From Hypsibius dujardini (taxonomy: Eukaryota > Tardigrada > Eutardigrada > Parachela > Hypsibiidae), in assembly GCA_001579985.1 (NCBI GenBank), contig LRSR01001935.1:1-31934 (forward strand): DNA of 31,934 nt, written 5' to 3'. The position numbers and the translations under genes are program-made. The notes beneath the pieces were generated by a model that saw only the letters and a list, made by a program, of their open reading frames with translations, did no database searches and was not told where the DNA came from. Position 1 is the stretch's first letter. Every line of letters begins with the position of its first letter. Shown here one piece after another: positions 31,913 to 31,934 of the stretch.

Positions 31913-31934
31913 GACAGTCTGTTCGCAGAGCACT

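Overview
The window is eukaryotic nuclear DNA from an invertebrate animal. Five protein-coding genes are split by GT-AG introns (about 70 bp to 1.6 kb) and separated by repeat-rich spacers. The genes are recognised from protein features: a 5'-truncated CEP120 centriole protein, an Ariadne-1 (ARIH1) RBR ubiquitin ligase, two tandem LITAF-domain proteins and a muscle troponin T. The troponin T ends in an acidic Glu-rich tail as in ecdysozoan (arthropod or tardigrade type) proteins, and a CEP120 orthologue implies centrioles or cilia. A compact ecdysozoan such as a tardigrade is my best guess; the sequence does not prove it.

Layout. 1-7120 (+): CEP120, 11 exons seen, N-terminus beyond the left edge. 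7121-10317: spacer with a foldback element, a possible decayed GPCR fragment, a cluster of palindromic GACATTGTGTC motifs and a CCTG microsatellite. 10340-13949 (+): ARIH1, 5 exons. 14602-17362 (-): LITAF gene A, 5 coding exons, convergent with ARIH1, with a 1533 bp terminal-inverted-repeat transposon in intron 2. 17400-19379: two more inverted-repeat structures. 19380-20262 (-): LITAF gene B, the same five-exon architecture as A. 20263-22429: spacer with hexanucleotide and GGAC-type repeats. 22882-28509 (+): troponin T, 9 coding exons, with a TATA box near 22430. 28510-31934: no gene recognised; a 685 bp hAT-like element with an 8-bp target duplication, a ~549 bp inverted-repeat element, a 165 bp MITE with a TTA duplication, a hairpin and a 22-bp tandem repeat.

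Common theme. Imperfect CTGT/GACA tetranucleotide arrays sit in introns of all five genes, in both orientations. In CEP120, LITAF A and troponin T, arrays of opposite orientation flank internal exons, so complementary intronic RNA could pair across those exons. The genes share no obvious pathway (centriole, ubiquitin, endosomal membrane, muscle thin filament); linkage looks incidental apart from the LITAF tandem duplication. All splice joins were made by hand from splice sites, phase and family similarity; every join listed keeps frame, and the least certain one is CEP120 exon 3 to exon 4.
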